Shown piece by piece: positions 1 to 12,393 of a stretch of 64,000 nucleotides of DNA. Origin of the DNA: Xanthoparmelia taractica (taxonomy: Eukaryota > Ascomycota > Lecanoromycetes > Lecanorales > Parmeliaceae). The translations under genes and the position numbers were made by a program. Position 1 is the first letter of the stretch; each line of letters opens with the position of its first letter. Where the stretch lies: positions 124,001 to 188,000 of the forward strand of contig JANQBS010000006.1 of assembly GCA_033085395.1 (NCBI GenBank), read 5' to 3'. The notes under the pieces were generated by a model. That model ran no database searches. It saw only the letters and a list, made by a program, of their open reading frames with translations, and was not told the DNA's origin.

Positions 1-2
1 AG

Positions 3-101
3 AACGACTTGGGATTCATACTACAGCAAGTCAGCATGCCGATGCAGGGTCCTTTGATGACTGATGGTCTGATGGGACCTGAAGAACCGATGAGTCATTA
101 A
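3..101 (+). CDS. C-terminal tail of an unidentified gene (partial)
   Basis: An open frame enters from the left edge and ends at TAA (99-101). It gives 32 residues rich in Met, Gly and Pro, ending in PEEPMSH. The composition looks like a disordered fungal protein tail, but there is too little sequence to assign a family. It could also be chance, since a 33-codon open frame is not rare. The call rests on the edge position, the protein-like composition and the lack of any other explanation for this stretch. Confidence 0.35.
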   Translation, partial: NDLGFILQQVSMPMQGPLMTDGLMGPEEPMSH

Positions 102-2111
102 TCAAGGGCTAGCGGGCGTTCCTTGTACTTACTCGGTTGACCAGTTGACATGAGGTCAGTCAGAGCGATGCTTCAACCGAAATGGCCCGCTTGTGTAGAA
201 GCGTGCCGTGGCGGGACTAGACTATAATGGCTTCTGCTTTGAGCATGGCGTCATGTGAAATAATGGTCTTAGACGACGACTTGTTACATTATCGACCCAT
301 CATTATGAATCCTTGCTCACCGAAAAAGGGATGGCAGAAGCCGGATCAAGCCTTGAGGTATTCCATGATTATTATTGTTGACCAGTTGTATTATTGATTG
401 AAGGGCATTTATCTTCATGATTTATTCCGTCTCATCGCATCTTTGATTCTTGATTGATGATTTTCCTTGGCCAAACCTGAAACCTTTCTGAGGGGCATGC
501 TTCAAGAGCCTCGGCAGCGGCCTAACCCGAAGGCTGTAAGCGCCCAAAATTAGATTTGCACTTGCAGGCTCCAAACCAATCACTCGCAGCATCTACCAGC
601 TTACCACGCCTCGTTCCTTTTTGCGTGCCGCTGGACAAAATCACTCGTCCATATACTTAGGGTACTTAGGGATAGCCATCACCCCCAACTTTGGCACGCC
701 ACTTCCCAGTATGACCGAGCACTACCGTCTACCGGGGAAAACCATTCCTCAATATCGACTATCGAGGTGGTGGAAGATGTCAGTAGGCTTCCACCGTGGA
801 AGCAATTCAATATGACACAACCCTTACTTGACAGTTGCTTGAGCTTTCGCCTGTGATCATGTGATTGTCTTCGACCACAGAAGAAGGGCGCCCTTTGTAA
901 GGCGTCGTCTAGTCAGCTGGGGTTGGCATGATTATTTTCGGGCATTTCGGCTTGGCTGTGCCTTAGGTGAGCATGATCTATCTGGCTTAGAGCATTCATT
1001 TCCGCACAGTCCATCGGACCAAAAAAAGACCACATTGACAACAAGGCTTTTGGGGGCCGTCAGAGTAATTCTTTTTGTACAAGAGTATCAATCACATGGC
1101 ATTTAATTCTGTAGGTCAGAAAAGACATGCATGGCGTAGATTTAGAAAAATTGGGAAGATGTGAAGAATAAGTAGCAGTAAGGAAGGAGGGTTGTTCGGT
1201 TGTGGCCATTAATAATGGTGGGCAAGGCCATTTATTTATTGGCGATTGGTTGATGATCTCAGCAAGGATGATGGATGGGCATGATCCCAAAGCCTGCCCC
1301 ATTCTTTCGACTACTTTTAAGTACCTTCGACCCCCGGTCCCAGTCTACTTTAATTATCTCTTTTTTTTGGCGCTTGTTTTAACACGAATCCAACCTGAAT
1401 CCTAGCACCATTTCCCTTCCCCCCCTTCTCTCTTTTCTTTCCCGCCAAAAATCCAGGCTCGTTTGACATTCGATTCCCAATTCTCAAACACAACTCGTCG
1501 ACTCCCCCCATTATTCTAAAACATCAGCGCTTCCCCTCACCCTCACACACTCACCTTCCCTTACTCGTACCTTAACCCCCCTACATACCTTACATCCCAA
1601 ACAAAGAAAACAATTCCACCTTTTTGCTTCCATCATTTCATTCTTCTACCTCGTCTCACTTTCCCGTCGCTACAGCTTCTCTCAAACACACACGTCCTCC
1701 CAAAGCTTGCTAATAATAGCGGTCTTGAAACGACCATTCAAGTTGATCAAGTGTTTCCGATATCGTATCGCGGTTGTTCCATCAAGCCTTGCCGGTGCGA
1801 GGGTTGGAAACAAGCGGACTCCCACAGGCAGGCCCTGCACTTTTGCCTTCAACCCATTCCAAATCGCGTCACTGCAAAACATCTGGAGGCCGGTACCTGC
1901 AGGACGACAGTATCACATTCCCTTCAAACTGCTGCTGCTTTGACACCCTCACCGATTTAATTCACCCCTGTTTGCGCGAGCTGCGAGCTGGCTTCGACCC
2001 GCCTCAAGCACTGCCCACCACACATCCTCCGCACATCGCTGAGGACGAAACGTCCTGCCTGAAGGAATCATCGCAATCGTCCACCGGCTGCTGTGTCACA
2101 GCGCAGTGTCA
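102..2111 (+). promoter_or_regulatory. Intergenic region and long ATG-free 5' leader of ste12
   Basis: No convincing coding sequence is visible in these 2 kb. From about 1400 to 1700 the strand is strongly pyrimidine-rich (CT tracts), as is common around transcription starts of filamentous fungi. Between the ATG at 1281 and the ste12 start at 2112 there is no ATG in any frame, about 830 nt where roughly a dozen would be expected by chance. I infer a long 5' untranslated leader, with transcription starting near 1300-1450. Confidence 0.5.
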
Positions 2112-4586
2112 ATGTATTCCCAAAACAACCCCACGGCCATGGCGCCCCCGCAGAAACCAGAAACCTTCATGCTCTCTGATGCAGCGCAACAGAGTCTTCC
2201 ACAAGATGCGCAAGTCGCACTGCAGCAGGTCGACAATCGTGAGCACATTCCCTTTATGTTATTCCAAGGCCAGACCATGACACCTGGGCGCCGTTCCCTA
2301 CGATCTTTGCTGCTGGCGTCGGCGGACATTGGCTAACTGCATTGGCAGTCAAATATTTTCTCATCTCTGCACCTGTAGACTGGACTCCGGATCAGTATAT
2401 CAGGAGATTTCTTTTGCCGACGGGCGAGTACGTGTCATGTGTCTTATGGTAAGACGCCTGATCGCCGTGTCGAGCATCAGGCAGGCCGTCCTAATGTCTC
2501 GCAGGAACAATTTGTTTCACATCTCCGGCACAGATATCGTGCGATGTCTCTCCTTCCGATTCCAAGCCTTTGGACGGCCCGTGAAGAATTCGAAAAAATT
2601 TGAGGAGGGCATCTTCTCGGATCTGCGCAACCTCAAGTCTGGCACCGATGCATCGCTCGAGGAGCCAAAGAGCCCGTTTCTCGACTTCATGTACAAGAAC
2701 AATTGCATCAGAACACAAAAGAAGCAGAAGGTGTTCTACTGGTACAGCGTGCCACATGACCGGCTCTTCCTCGATGCACTGGAAAGGGATTTGAAGAGGG
2801 AGAAGATGAACCAGGAAGCGACCACAATGGCAGTCAATGAGCCGGCTCTTTCGTTCGAATTCGACTCCTCGCAGTCTTTGTTCGAACAACTCACAAAGAG
2901 TCAACAAGCAAATACCTCATCTTTAAACGCGAATTCGGGATATTCGCAATCGACCTCGCCTGTCATGCGCGCAGTGGACTCGATGCCCCCACCTCAAATA
3001 GTCCCTAACGCAATGCCCACGGTCACCGAAGAGCTACCGCAAACCCTGGGTGCTTACTCTCAAGTGTCCATGGCTCCTACCGCTGCAACAAACTTCATCA
3101 AGCGTGAGCAGGACTATGGGCCGTTGCAGTACGATCGAAATGGCATCCCGCTCACGCGAGTACATCAGCGACACACATCTATGCCCACGTACATGGAATA
3201 TTCACCGGCACCATCCTTCGTTTCTTCGCAGTACGAAGACTACAGCCAGCGAGGCATCTCGTTCGAGCCCGTCACTCCGCCCCAGCATGCACAAAGTTTA
3301 GCGGAGCCAGCGTACGTTGCCAACGAGGACACCGGTCTCTACACAGCGATTCCTGATAATTCTCAAAATTACAATCCTATGATGCACTTACCGACTGCCA
3401 ACCTCTCTGGAGGGCAGTACAACGTAGCCCAGAGGTACCCTTCGAGTAACGTCTATTCCGTGATTGAGGGGTCTCCCACCTACAAGCAGAGGAGACGAAG
3501 ATCTTCTATTCCACCCAACGCGACAAATGGTGTCACAAACACCACTGCCACTGCTGCATTGCCGCACGCACCGCACCGGCAGAGCGATCTTCGCCGGTCG
3601 GTGTCCGCTTCAGTTGGACCAGAAGATGGGGGAGATGGCGAGCATAACTCACCACAACCCGGGACTTTGCCCATTAATGGTTACGCCAACTTGGTGCAGC
3701 AACACAAAGAGATGTTGGACCAAATGTCCCGTCATAACACGCCATTGCCCACTCTTGAGGGCAGCCCTGCCCCGCAAAACATGGGCATGGTTCCCCCACA
3801 ACAGGACAATTACAACGGGTATCAGACCGACAATATCACCAATTCAATAGACAATAGCCCCGTAGCCGCCCGAGGTGATAGGCCTGGACCCGTGCGGAGA
3901 GCCCGGAGTGCGACTGTGATGGAGATTGGTCCTTACCCTCACAAATCGCATTCATGCCCGATTCCCACCTGTGGCCGCCTTTTCAAGCGGTTAGAACATC
4001 TCAAACGGTACGTCTAACAGATTCTCCCCTTCTCGACGTTGACAACTTTTGGGATTGTACCCTATCTTGATCTACTCTTTCGGGTAGTTATCCGTGAAGA
4101 TTTGCCCCTTAATTTGCGCAACCGCTGACCCTTTTTTTTTTTGGCGCCTAGACACGTGAGGACCCATACTCAGGAACGACCATACGTCTGCCCGCACTGC
4201 CAAAAGGCCTTCTCACGGTCTGATAACCTTGCTCAGTGAGTCTATGCATTATGCATGCCACGCTTATGATCATTTTGAGGGTAGCTAAACTTTGTCCCAG
4301 ACACCGCCGCACGCATGAGGCCCGCCCTGATGGCGAAGTCGGCGCCTACAGCGACGAAGATCTCGAGGCCGACGAGCACGAATTTGGAGTCCTCGATGAG
4401 GAATCTCCGCCACCGCAGGATCATGGCTACATGTCGAACGCGTTGACGAATGGGTTGACCAACAGCCCAATGACCAACCTGACAGCGGCCTCCATGCGTA
4501 TGCCAACCACTGGCATGGGAACAGGCCACGTCATGGCGCCTCCGCAAATGATGTCGACGCAGCATATGCTCCAGCAACACATGTAA
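2112..4586 (+). CDS. ste12: Ste12-type transcription factor, homeodomain-like plus C2H2 fingers
   Basis: Model of 699 aa in five exons: 2112-2238, 2349-2448, 2505-4007, 4152-4235, 4301-4586. The STE DNA-binding domain covers about residues 45-160 (VDWTPDQYIRRFLLPTGEY, then FHISGTDIVRCL, then KVFYWYSVPHDRLFLDALERD). The middle is long, disordered and Pro/Ser/Asn-rich. Two C2H2 zinc fingers lie near residues 565-615: CPIPTCGRLFKRLEHLKRH..H and CPHCQKAFSRSDNLAQHRRTH; the last three exons are spliced inside them. This finger-bearing architecture is typical of filamentous fungi (SteA). The family acts in the nucleus at the end of the Fus3/Kss1-type MAPK cascade, controlling mating, hyphal fusion and invasive growth. 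The ATG at 2112 is the first one after an 830-nt ATG-free leader. The MAPKKK of the same pathway, ste11, lies at 44135-47117. Confidence 0.95.
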
Positions 4587-5146
4587 AGCGTCGCCTGGTC
4601 CCCGTGCGTGTTGTGTGGCTGTACAGCGTCGGTCTCTTCCCGCTACCCATTACATATTCACGACGTCACGAATTCCCTTGCCCCATTTCCTTAATTCTAA
4701 TCTTTTTAGAAAGCCACTTTCATCGTGCGCGGGTGGAAACTCGTCCTTCTGAGCTATTTTAGCCGGAGCTTGCATTCGCGGTCCCCTCAATGTACGTATT
4801 ACGCATGTCATGCTAGACTCAAAACGACGAATGGCGTTGGAGAGAGAGGGGCGGTTAAAAGATCTGGAGGGTGTCGGCAGAGATGGAGAATCGGAGCCAT
4901 TTCTTGCCCATTTTTGTTTTTGTTTTTGTCTTTTTTTTTTTTTTTGTTTATGCGTCATTGCGCTAGATACCTCCTCTGGCCCCTCGTGGGCCTTTTTCCC
5001 GCCAGGGGTTCTTTTTTTTTGGATGCGCAGAGAGAGTGTGTGGGTGGAAGAGAGAGGGAGAGAGGTAGATATGTTTATAGATAGATGGGGGATATGGAAA
5101 ACATGTTTGTGTATCAATCATATCCATGACAAAATAAACGATTCAC

Positions 5147-5194
5147 ACCCCTTCCCTTCCCTTCCCTTCCCTTCCCTTCTTTTCCCTTCCCTTC
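5147..5194. repeat. CCCTT pentanucleotide tract
   Basis: About nine near-perfect CCCTT units, with one TTTT interruption near 5180. It lies in the 3' intergenic space between ste12 and the convergent transporter gene. Confidence 0.85.
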
Positions 5195-5469
5195 CGTACA
5201 ATACCGCAATGTTGTCTGCCACGCGGGCTTTGCACATCTCTCCACGCACGGCTTTACCACCACCGAGAAATCACCTTTGGTGGTCTTCCCCCCCCCCCCC
5301 CCCTATTTTTACATTCTTGAAACGGCCTCTGCACACCTAATCCGTGCGCGACGTTTGGAACCCGGTACTTTGTGTGTGCAGGGGGAGAAGGAAAGGAAAG
5401 GAAAGGGTCATGAGAAGAAGGGGGGTTTTGGGTTGGTTTGAAGGAAAGGAGGGAGGGGAGGGTGTTGGA

Positions 5470-5488
5470 TGCATGCATGCATGCATGG
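5470..5488. repeat. GCAT tetranucleotide run
   Basis: Four to five units of ATGC/GCAT, self-complementary, so it can form a small hairpin. Found in the same repeat-rich gap as the CCCTT and AACAG arrays. Confidence 0.8.
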
Positions 5489-5578
5489 ATCGTTGTTACG
5501 GTAAATAAGGTGTATGATAGGTATGCAGTTGAGAAATAGAAGAGGGGGTTTTTGGAAGAATAGGAGAGAACAGGACGA

Positions 5579-5659
5579 AACAGAACAGAACAGAACAGAA
5601 CAGAACAGAACAGAACAGAACAGAACAGAACAGAACAGAACAGAACAGAACAGAACAGA
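5579..5659. repeat. AACAG pentanucleotide microsatellite
   Basis: About 16 uninterrupted copies of the AACAG unit (CAGAA phase). Every unit is identical, which points to recent expansion or active slippage. It lies about 260 bp past the stop codon of the transporter gene (stop at 5917). Confidence 0.95.
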
Positions 5660-5916
5660 GTATCGGTATGGGAGATGACGCCCTTCAAGCGGAGGGGAAT
5701 GAATAAATGGAGGCTGGCTGTTGTTGCACTTTCTTGAATAAACAAGGTAGGTATGTAAGTTATCGATCAGGTCAGGTTGCTAAGTAACAAGAATGGCCCA
5801 CGCCAAGGTATCACGCAGAATTCCCTCGCCAACAGACAGGTCACGCACCGTATCCACCGCAATTACCGCCCATCCAATTGCGCGGCTCAAAGATCCTCAT
5901 CTCAGGCAGCTAAGGC

Positions 5917-8153
5917 TTACACCGTTTCGTGATCCTGACCAGCTCTCAAGATGCCCTCTTCTTCCCCAGTCCCTCCCTCCTTCTTTGTCCCGTTCCCCCT
6001 GAGCGGCTCCGCGTCTTCCCTGATCCTCCAAGTGAAGACCGCGGCAACCAGTGCTGCTAGTCCGCCGAATCGAAGAACCCACCCTACGCTCGTGTCGTAG
6101 GGTTCTCCTCTCTGTCTTTGCGCGAGTTTGAAGATGGCACTGGAGACTAGGGTCGCGACAATCTGGGGAGCGGCAACGGCGACGTTATGGATGCCAAGTA
6201 TTACACCGGCCTGGTCTTCTGGTTTGTTCGCCGAGCGTCGAGCCTCGCTGTCCCGTTTCGATATTTCAGCGCTTATGAGGGCAAAAGGAGCCCACGAGGT
6301 GAGAGCCCAGGGCAAGCCGATGACCCCGGTCAAGACGGTGGCTTGAGCTGGAGTGGAGATGAAGAACGTTGAGGCCATGCAGAGGGCAAAAAGTATCTGG
6401 GAGAGTAACCAGGCGCGGCGGAGGGTAAGCCACTTGATTTGGCAAAAGTCCAAGAGGCGGGTTAAGCGCGTGTGAAGGCGTGCGGATGGTGTAGGTGCGG
6501 GCGGAAAGAAGGATGTGATACTCGCAGAGAGGGTACCGGGTGTACCTGGAGTGTGGTGCTGAGGAGTGGAGGGTGTCTTAGGAGGAGGGGCACGGTAGGA
6601 GGGAATGATTAGGAATGGGAGAAGCATATTAGCGGTGAAGGATGTGATTGCGAATATCAAGAGCGCGAATGTGCCAATCCGCGTGGCGTCTTCCCAGGCT
6701 TTGTCGATTTCGGCTGGGGTGAGGTCGGGATGTGAGGCGAAATAAGGGTTCACGTGCAATTGGCCAATCCAGGTTGTTATGTAGAACAGAAAGCCGAACC
6801 AGCCCATCCAGTTGAAAAATTGTACTTCGCAGACTTTGCGACTCTGAGGGGGGAGTCGTCGGATCGAGTTGAACACTTGGCGGAAAAAGCTGAGGATCCC
6901 AGATTTGGCCTCCGAAGGAGGTCCTTCAAGATGAGGATCGCGTTCACGGATGTAGAGGGAGCTGATGATGATTGTGCCGCAAAGGGAGACACTGGCGATT
7001 ACACAGAGAACCTTGAACTGTGTATTGCCCAGCCAGGGGAAGATGTTCGGGAGGTTCACGTAGCCGGAGAGGTAACCTAGAATGTTACCGATGCCGGTGA
7101 TGCGGCCAGCCCATGAGTTGGCGTCCTCCTGCTGATGCGTTGGCGCATAGTCAACTATGAAGGCGCGGACACCCGCTTGAACTTGGAGAATGTTAGCGCC
7201 ATCTACCGAAACGAGACTCCACAATTCACCTGTGTTGATTGCAAAATCCAATACGTAGACCCAGATGATCGCGAAGACGATGGAACAGACTTTGACACCA
7301 TACGACTCTGGATCTGCGCCGAAAAGTCCAAGAAATCCGTGCACAATTTCCCTTGTCTACCACATTTCGGAGTCAGCATTTTCATAACACTTGGAGAGTG
7401 GAAAGGGTGGAAAAATGAGTTTGCTCATGCAACATGTTTCGCAACTCGAAATACAATCTGAACCAAAAGAGAGAAGTCCGAAAGGTGCGTTACCCAGGCC
7501 AAACACAAGAGGGACATTGCCGTAGCGAATGCGCCGGCTAGCATGAAAGGTACCCTCCTTCCCCATGGACTACGGCAATTATCACTTCGAATTCCGACGT
7601 ATGGCTGAACTAGGGTACCCGAGAGCGGCCCAGCGATCCATACGAAAGCGAGTAGAGACTTGCTCATGCCCAGCGAAAGGAGATAGGGCTGTTTGTCAAT
7701 CCGTTAGCACACAAGGCCTGCATGGTCGAGCGGCCGTCCTTACAGAGCCATTTGACAATTCTGTCGCCCATGCCAGTTGTAGTCTGTGACGACTTTGTCA
7801 GCATTGGATCCCACTTGTTGCGTTGGTAGGGTATGGGTAGAGTACTCTCACCCTCCAATTCCCAACGTTAAAATGACGAGGTAGAATGTGCTCTTAGACT
7901 CTTCGTCGTCCCCATCATTCCAGTCCAATAAACCAGTAGAAATACCGGGGTCATCGGACCCACGCTCATTTTGGAACCGCTGGGGTGAGAGAAGAGGCGA
8001 GTTCTCGTTCAAGTCAAGGGAGCCTGGCGCGCTTCTTTGATCTTTCGCAGAGGCCAAAGGAGATGATGCATGACTCTCGCTTCTTTCGTGCTGCTGTGAA
8101 TTTTTTCTCGACAGTCTGGAGACTGGCCGCGATGACGATGGGTCATGTGCCAT
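5917..8153 (-). CDS. Sucrose/alpha-glucoside-type proton symporter (GPH/MFS superfamily)
   Basis: Model of 655 aa; exons on the minus strand 8153-7852, 7783-7744, 7688-7455, 7356-7230 and 7181-5917. A soluble Ser-rich N-terminus of about 90 residues is followed by about twelve hydrophobic segments. Family-typical stretches include GLQLAWATELSNGSPYLLSL, FVWIAGPLSGTLVQPYVG, SPWGRRVPFML (major-facilitator-like loop) and FAINTVQAGVRAFIVDYAP. This resembles fungal and plant sucrose transporters such as fission yeast Sut1, which import sucrose or maltose with protons at the plasma membrane. The substrate cannot be read from sequence. The 48-nt intron (7229-7182) has no stop and is a multiple of three, so its retention would add 16 residues. 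The upstream region is shared with nhx1. Confidence 0.85.
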
Positions 8154-9146
8154 CAAAATCTGGGCTTCGAATGTAAGAGAGAGGCAGCGAAGAAGGGCGA
8201 GAGTGGGAATCTCGTGTAATCAAAGCAGTTGTAGATTCGAATGGAGGGACCTTTTGTGGCCAAGGTCCAAGAGCGTCTTATGAGGTGGTGAGTGGGTCCA
8301 TGGTCTGCTGGTTCCTCTGTCCCTGGGCTGAATGACCAAGTCAGGTGCCAAAGAGTGGGTTCCCTGACAGCTCTTTTGACGAGGGATGTCTCTAAACTGG
8401 ACGTGTAGGTGTTGCAAGCGAAAAGAGGTGATAGATAGGTAAGTATACAATGTCAATGGTCAAATCTTTGACAATGACGGCCAACGCCTAAATTTGGGGT
8501 CGGAGGTCCCGCTTCGGGCGGGAGTGAGAACTAGCGCAGGTCATCGTAGCCGGCGTCGCCGTTTCAAAGATATAGAGCAATGCTCTGAATCCGCCCAGTA
8601 TACTGCAAAAATAAAAACAGTACCATTCTTGCTACAGCAGACTGAAGATGTTCGAGAGTGCACAGAGTGGTAAGAAGTATCGTCATAGCCGCTCGAGGAG
8701 TGTAGAAGTGCAGGCTAGTCTTATCGAATAATGGGCTTGCCTTAAGTAGATTATGCGGCTCTACTTTAATCCAGCCAAAAGGCTTGTCGCGACAAGTCTT
8801 GGCGTGGGTTAAATGTGCCCTCACTGCGAGGCCTAAGTAACCATCGAAACACATTCGCTAAACGTTGTCTCCGACGTTGTAATATCAGTACCGCTATACT
8901 AGTTGCCTTGCCGTGATCGCTGAAGCAGATGCGTTCATACTGGAAGCCACCTGCTTCTTTCCCTACTCATCGGTATGGCTTCGCTTATAGGCAACGCTAT
9001 CTATGAGTTGTTGAGTACGATTCTTTACATCTCTTAGGATGCTGGAATGTCTCTGACCTTTTGACTCGTTTAGAACGGCAGACCGACGATGAGGTAGACC
9101 CGGAAGATGGTGGTGGGTGGCCTCCCCACATTGGACTAATGATTCG
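8154..9146. promoter_or_regulatory. Divergent promoter region between transporter gene and nhx1
   Basis: About 1 kb separates the two divergent start codons. No coding sequence is recognised. An additional 5' exon of nhx1 encoding an N-terminal signal segment, common in fungal relatives, could lie here, but I could not find a convincing one. Confidence 0.5.
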
Positions 9147-11209
9147 ATGGCTGACAAGAACACTCAATCGACAGAGCCAGAGGCTGGACAGAAGGAAATC
9201 TTCTCATCATGGGCATTGTTTATTCTGATCATGCTACTCATACTGGCCTTATTTGCCAGTTACATGCTACAGCACAAGAAGATACAAGCGATACACGAGA
9301 CCGTGATCTCAATATTTGCCGGTGAGACCTCTTTCTGCAGCCATTGACTTCGACGAAATTTGTCGACTAAACATATACAGGTATGGGCGCTGGTTTGATT
9401 ATCAAATTGACCGAAGGAACATTCATCCAAAACACCGTCAGCTTTGACTACCAATTCTTCTTCAATCTACTCCTCCCTCCCATCATCCTTGCCTCTGGAT
9501 ACGAACTACATCAAGCAAACTTTTTCCGCAACATCGGCACTATCTTGACATTCGCGTTCGCGGGAACATTCATATCGGCCATCGTCCTAGGCTTGTTCCT
9601 ATGGCTGTGGACACGAATACCTATTGATGGCTTTCGAATTACTTTTGTGGAGGCTATATCAGTAGGTGCAACATTATCTGCAACTGACCCGGTCACTATT
9701 TTGGCCATCTTCAATACCTATAAGGTGGACCCAAAGCTATATACCGTCATATTTGGAGAGTCAATCTTGAATGACGCAATTGCCATCGTCATCTTCGATA
9801 CTGCACAGAGATATAAACAGGATGGCAACAAGGGCGGCTCTTTGACCATCGCTAGTTTCTTCGAGGCCATTGGCATATTCTTTCTGGTTTTTTTCGGGAG
9901 TCTCGCCATTGGAATCATCGTCGGCATTGGGACAGCGCTCCTACTGAAATTCACCCTGGTCCGTCGATTTCCTAAGATTGAGAGCTGTTTGGTCATCCTG
10001 ATTGCATACGCAAGCTACTACTTTGCCAATGGAGCAATGATGTCAGGTTCGTGCAGGCTATAAGCATAGACGGCCGCTTGTGGCGGCAATGCTAACAACT
10101 GGCCAGGTATTGTCAGTCTGTTATTTTGTGGCATTACCTTGAAACATTACGCCTATTACAACATGTCGCGGCGTACGCAATTGACTACCAAATATATGTT
10201 TTCAGCGCTTGCGCAACTTTCAGAAAATTTCATCTTCATCTATCTCGGACTGACTCTGTTTACGGAGACGACTCTCTACTTCAAACCTTTATTCATTCTC
10301 ATTGCCATTGTCGGCATATGCGCGGCAAGATGGTGTGCGGTGTTTCCACTTTCGAGAGCAATCAACTGGTTCATCCGCTACCGTGCAAAACGGAGAGGGA
10401 AAGACGTGGCCGATGAGCTTCCTTATTCGTATCAAGTAATGCTTTTCTGGGCTGGACTACGTGGTGCTGTCGGCGTGGCATTGGCTGCTGGCTTAACCGG
10501 ACCCCGCGGTCCAACTTTACAGGCTACGGTTCTTGTGGTGGTTGTTCTCACAGTCATCATATTTGGGGGCACTACCGCCCGCATGCTCGAGATCATGGGC
10601 ATTCGGACTGGCGTGGTCGAAGAGATCGATTCGGACGATGAGTTTGACATTGAAACAGCTACGAATGGGACCTACTACAAGAGTAGAGGCAATGCAGTTG
10701 GGTACTTGCCACAGCCACGGAGAGGCAGCGGTGTTCCAGTCGATAGGAACGGTATGCACACTAATGGAGGTGCGGAGTCTGGATACAGTAGCGGGACACC
10801 CAGCGTCAGCCCTCCAAACCGACCAACATCCCGTAATAACTCTACTGTCGGTCAGAGGGAGAGGGAAGCCGAATTCGCGCGTCAGTCCTTGCTGGCTCGA
10901 GGAGATAATATGCCAAGCGATGAAGAAGATTTGTACTCTGATAGTGACCTTCCACCAGCGGCTAGGACTGGGCCACCAAGAAAGAAATCGTCCCCAAGTA
11001 GGGGTGACCTTTGGGCAGCAGCAGAATCATCTCATGCTGCGACTCACCATCGACCAAGCGGCGAAGTCAATTTGAGTGCCACGGGAGCGATTAGCCAGCT
11101 CTTCGCTGGCACATCAGAAGAACAGGCGGCGTGGTTCACACAGCTGGACGAAGGATTTATCAAACCCAAGCTGCTACTGGATCAGAATCGGAAGGGCGGG
11201 GGGGTGTAG
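9147..11209 (+). CDS. nhx1: Intracellular Na+(K+)/H+ exchanger, Nhx1 type
   Basis: Model of 647 aa; exons 9147-9321, 9381-10046, 10107-11209. Family hallmarks seen: FFNLLLPPIILASGYEL (amiloride-site region), ATDPVT near residue 160, GESILNDA with the conserved Asn-Asp near residue 185, and GLRGAVGVALA near residue 397. About 11-12 hydrophobic segments precede a roughly 200-residue soluble, Ser/Gly-rich, partly acidic tail. Yeast Nhx1 exchanges Na+ or K+ for protons in late endosomes and vacuoles, setting lumenal pH and sorting. The start is the first ATG in frame; related proteins often have a longer N-terminus, so an upstream exon may be missing. A cryptic in-frame GTG lies at 9117. Confidence 0.9.
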
Positions 11210-12393
11210 GGAATCATGTCAAATAAATTATCATATGATGAGTGTACTGGATTGCCTGGGAAAGGGCCAATCTGAACATGACTTGGCTGTAGAATTCATC
11301 GACGTCATTATTGTATAGATCTTGTTCGCAATGTAGGCTTGAGAGAAAAGCGAAGGTGGACTGTAAGAAGAGACAAGCTTTTGCCGACTAAAAAGAGGCT
11401 ATGGATGCATGGAAGCAAGAAGTATGCCCGATGACATCCGTGCATACATATCTGCGGTACTTGTACTTTTAATATGAATGTAAGGTAGGACAGGCAAAGC
11501 GGCAGCGAGGGGCAATTTATTCTTTCGAATGCCGGCCGCATTTGGTTTGGTGTAATTTGAATGGTGGTGAGAAAGAAAAAGGCGAGCCGGAGCTTAAGGG
11601 GGGGAAGAAAGGATAAGGCTCAATAATAAGAATGGATTTTGGATCACGTACTACTGACCTACTACTACTCAGCTTGCCCCCATGAAACAAGCATGCGCCC
11701 GCTGGGATAAGAAAATACTTGAAGCTCAAAACATTCCAATGCCCCAATCCCTTGTTTATCATTTCGAAAATATATCGATAGGAAAATAGAAAAGATATAA
11801 AAAATAAACCAAAAGAAAATTACATGAGTAGTCTGTAGCTGTAGTAAAAAATTCAAGTGCCAAAAAAACAAAAAAAAACAAAAGGAAGTACTCCGTCGAC
11901 GAAAGCTTCCACTCCGATGGGTAAGGCAATAAAATAATCTTGCTCGCGTTTGGCTGCGATTGACGCTTCCAGGAGGCCGACCAACAACCATCACAAAATG
12001 GAACGCCATCCTTCCGGTAATCTCTCCCACATCATCCCCCCCTCCAATTATTCTTCTCAACACCACAATAATCAACCACCTCCTCCTCCTCCTCGTCGCC
12101 CTTCCAAGACCAAAACCCTTCAAACCCATCTCCACGCCCTTGCTGACTGACCGACACCCGCCCTCTGCCTGCCGGGCACAATAAAAATCTGCGCCTGATG
12201 TGGCTTCATTCGTGACCACATTCCCCCCCCCCCAACAATCCAACCTTCTGGATAGCCTCGCTACCTATTCCAATCCAACTTTGGATACCATGCCATCTAC
12301 CCATCCAAGCTCCATTGACTGAATGACGCCCCGCCCTGGACAATACACCAAGGAGACCACTCATCTGCCTTGGCTGGTGCAAGACCAAACACA
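11210..12393 (+). other. nhx1 3' region and ino80 promoter
   Basis: Tandem intergenic gap of about 1.2 kb. It has A-rich stretches near 11780-11890, a CTC/CCT-rich patch near 12060-12110 and a poly-C run near 12223. No gene is recognised. The open frames on the minus strand here are low-complexity and lack homology features. Confidence 0.6.

Larger units (their letters stand above)
4587..5916. other. Intergenic region between convergent ste12 and transporter genes, microsatellite-rich
   Basis: Holds the 3' ends of ste12 (+) and the sucrose-type transporter (-). No gene is recognised. It contains a poly-T run (about 4930-4946), a CCCTT pentamer tract, a poly-C run (about 5289-5303), a GCAT tetramer run (5470-5488) and a long AACAG pentamer array. 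Open frames across the arrays are repeat artefacts. Confidence 0.7.

Noticed and set aside
1774..2280. 168-codon plus-strand open frame before ste12
   Set aside because: It has no ATG start, overlaps the first ste12 exon in another frame, and shows no motif; it is best read as part of the leader.
5579..5659. Regular tandem array as a CRISPR candidate
   Set aside because: Units are 5 bp with no spacers, and the genome is eukaryotic.
5254..5745. 163-codon minus-strand open frame with Phe-Cys-Ser-Val-Leu repeats
   Set aside because: Created by translation of the AACAG array; no homology features outside it.
11665..12243. 192-codon minus-strand open frame upstream of ino80
   Set aside because: Low-complexity composition, overlaps the ino80 promoter region, and has no conserved motif.
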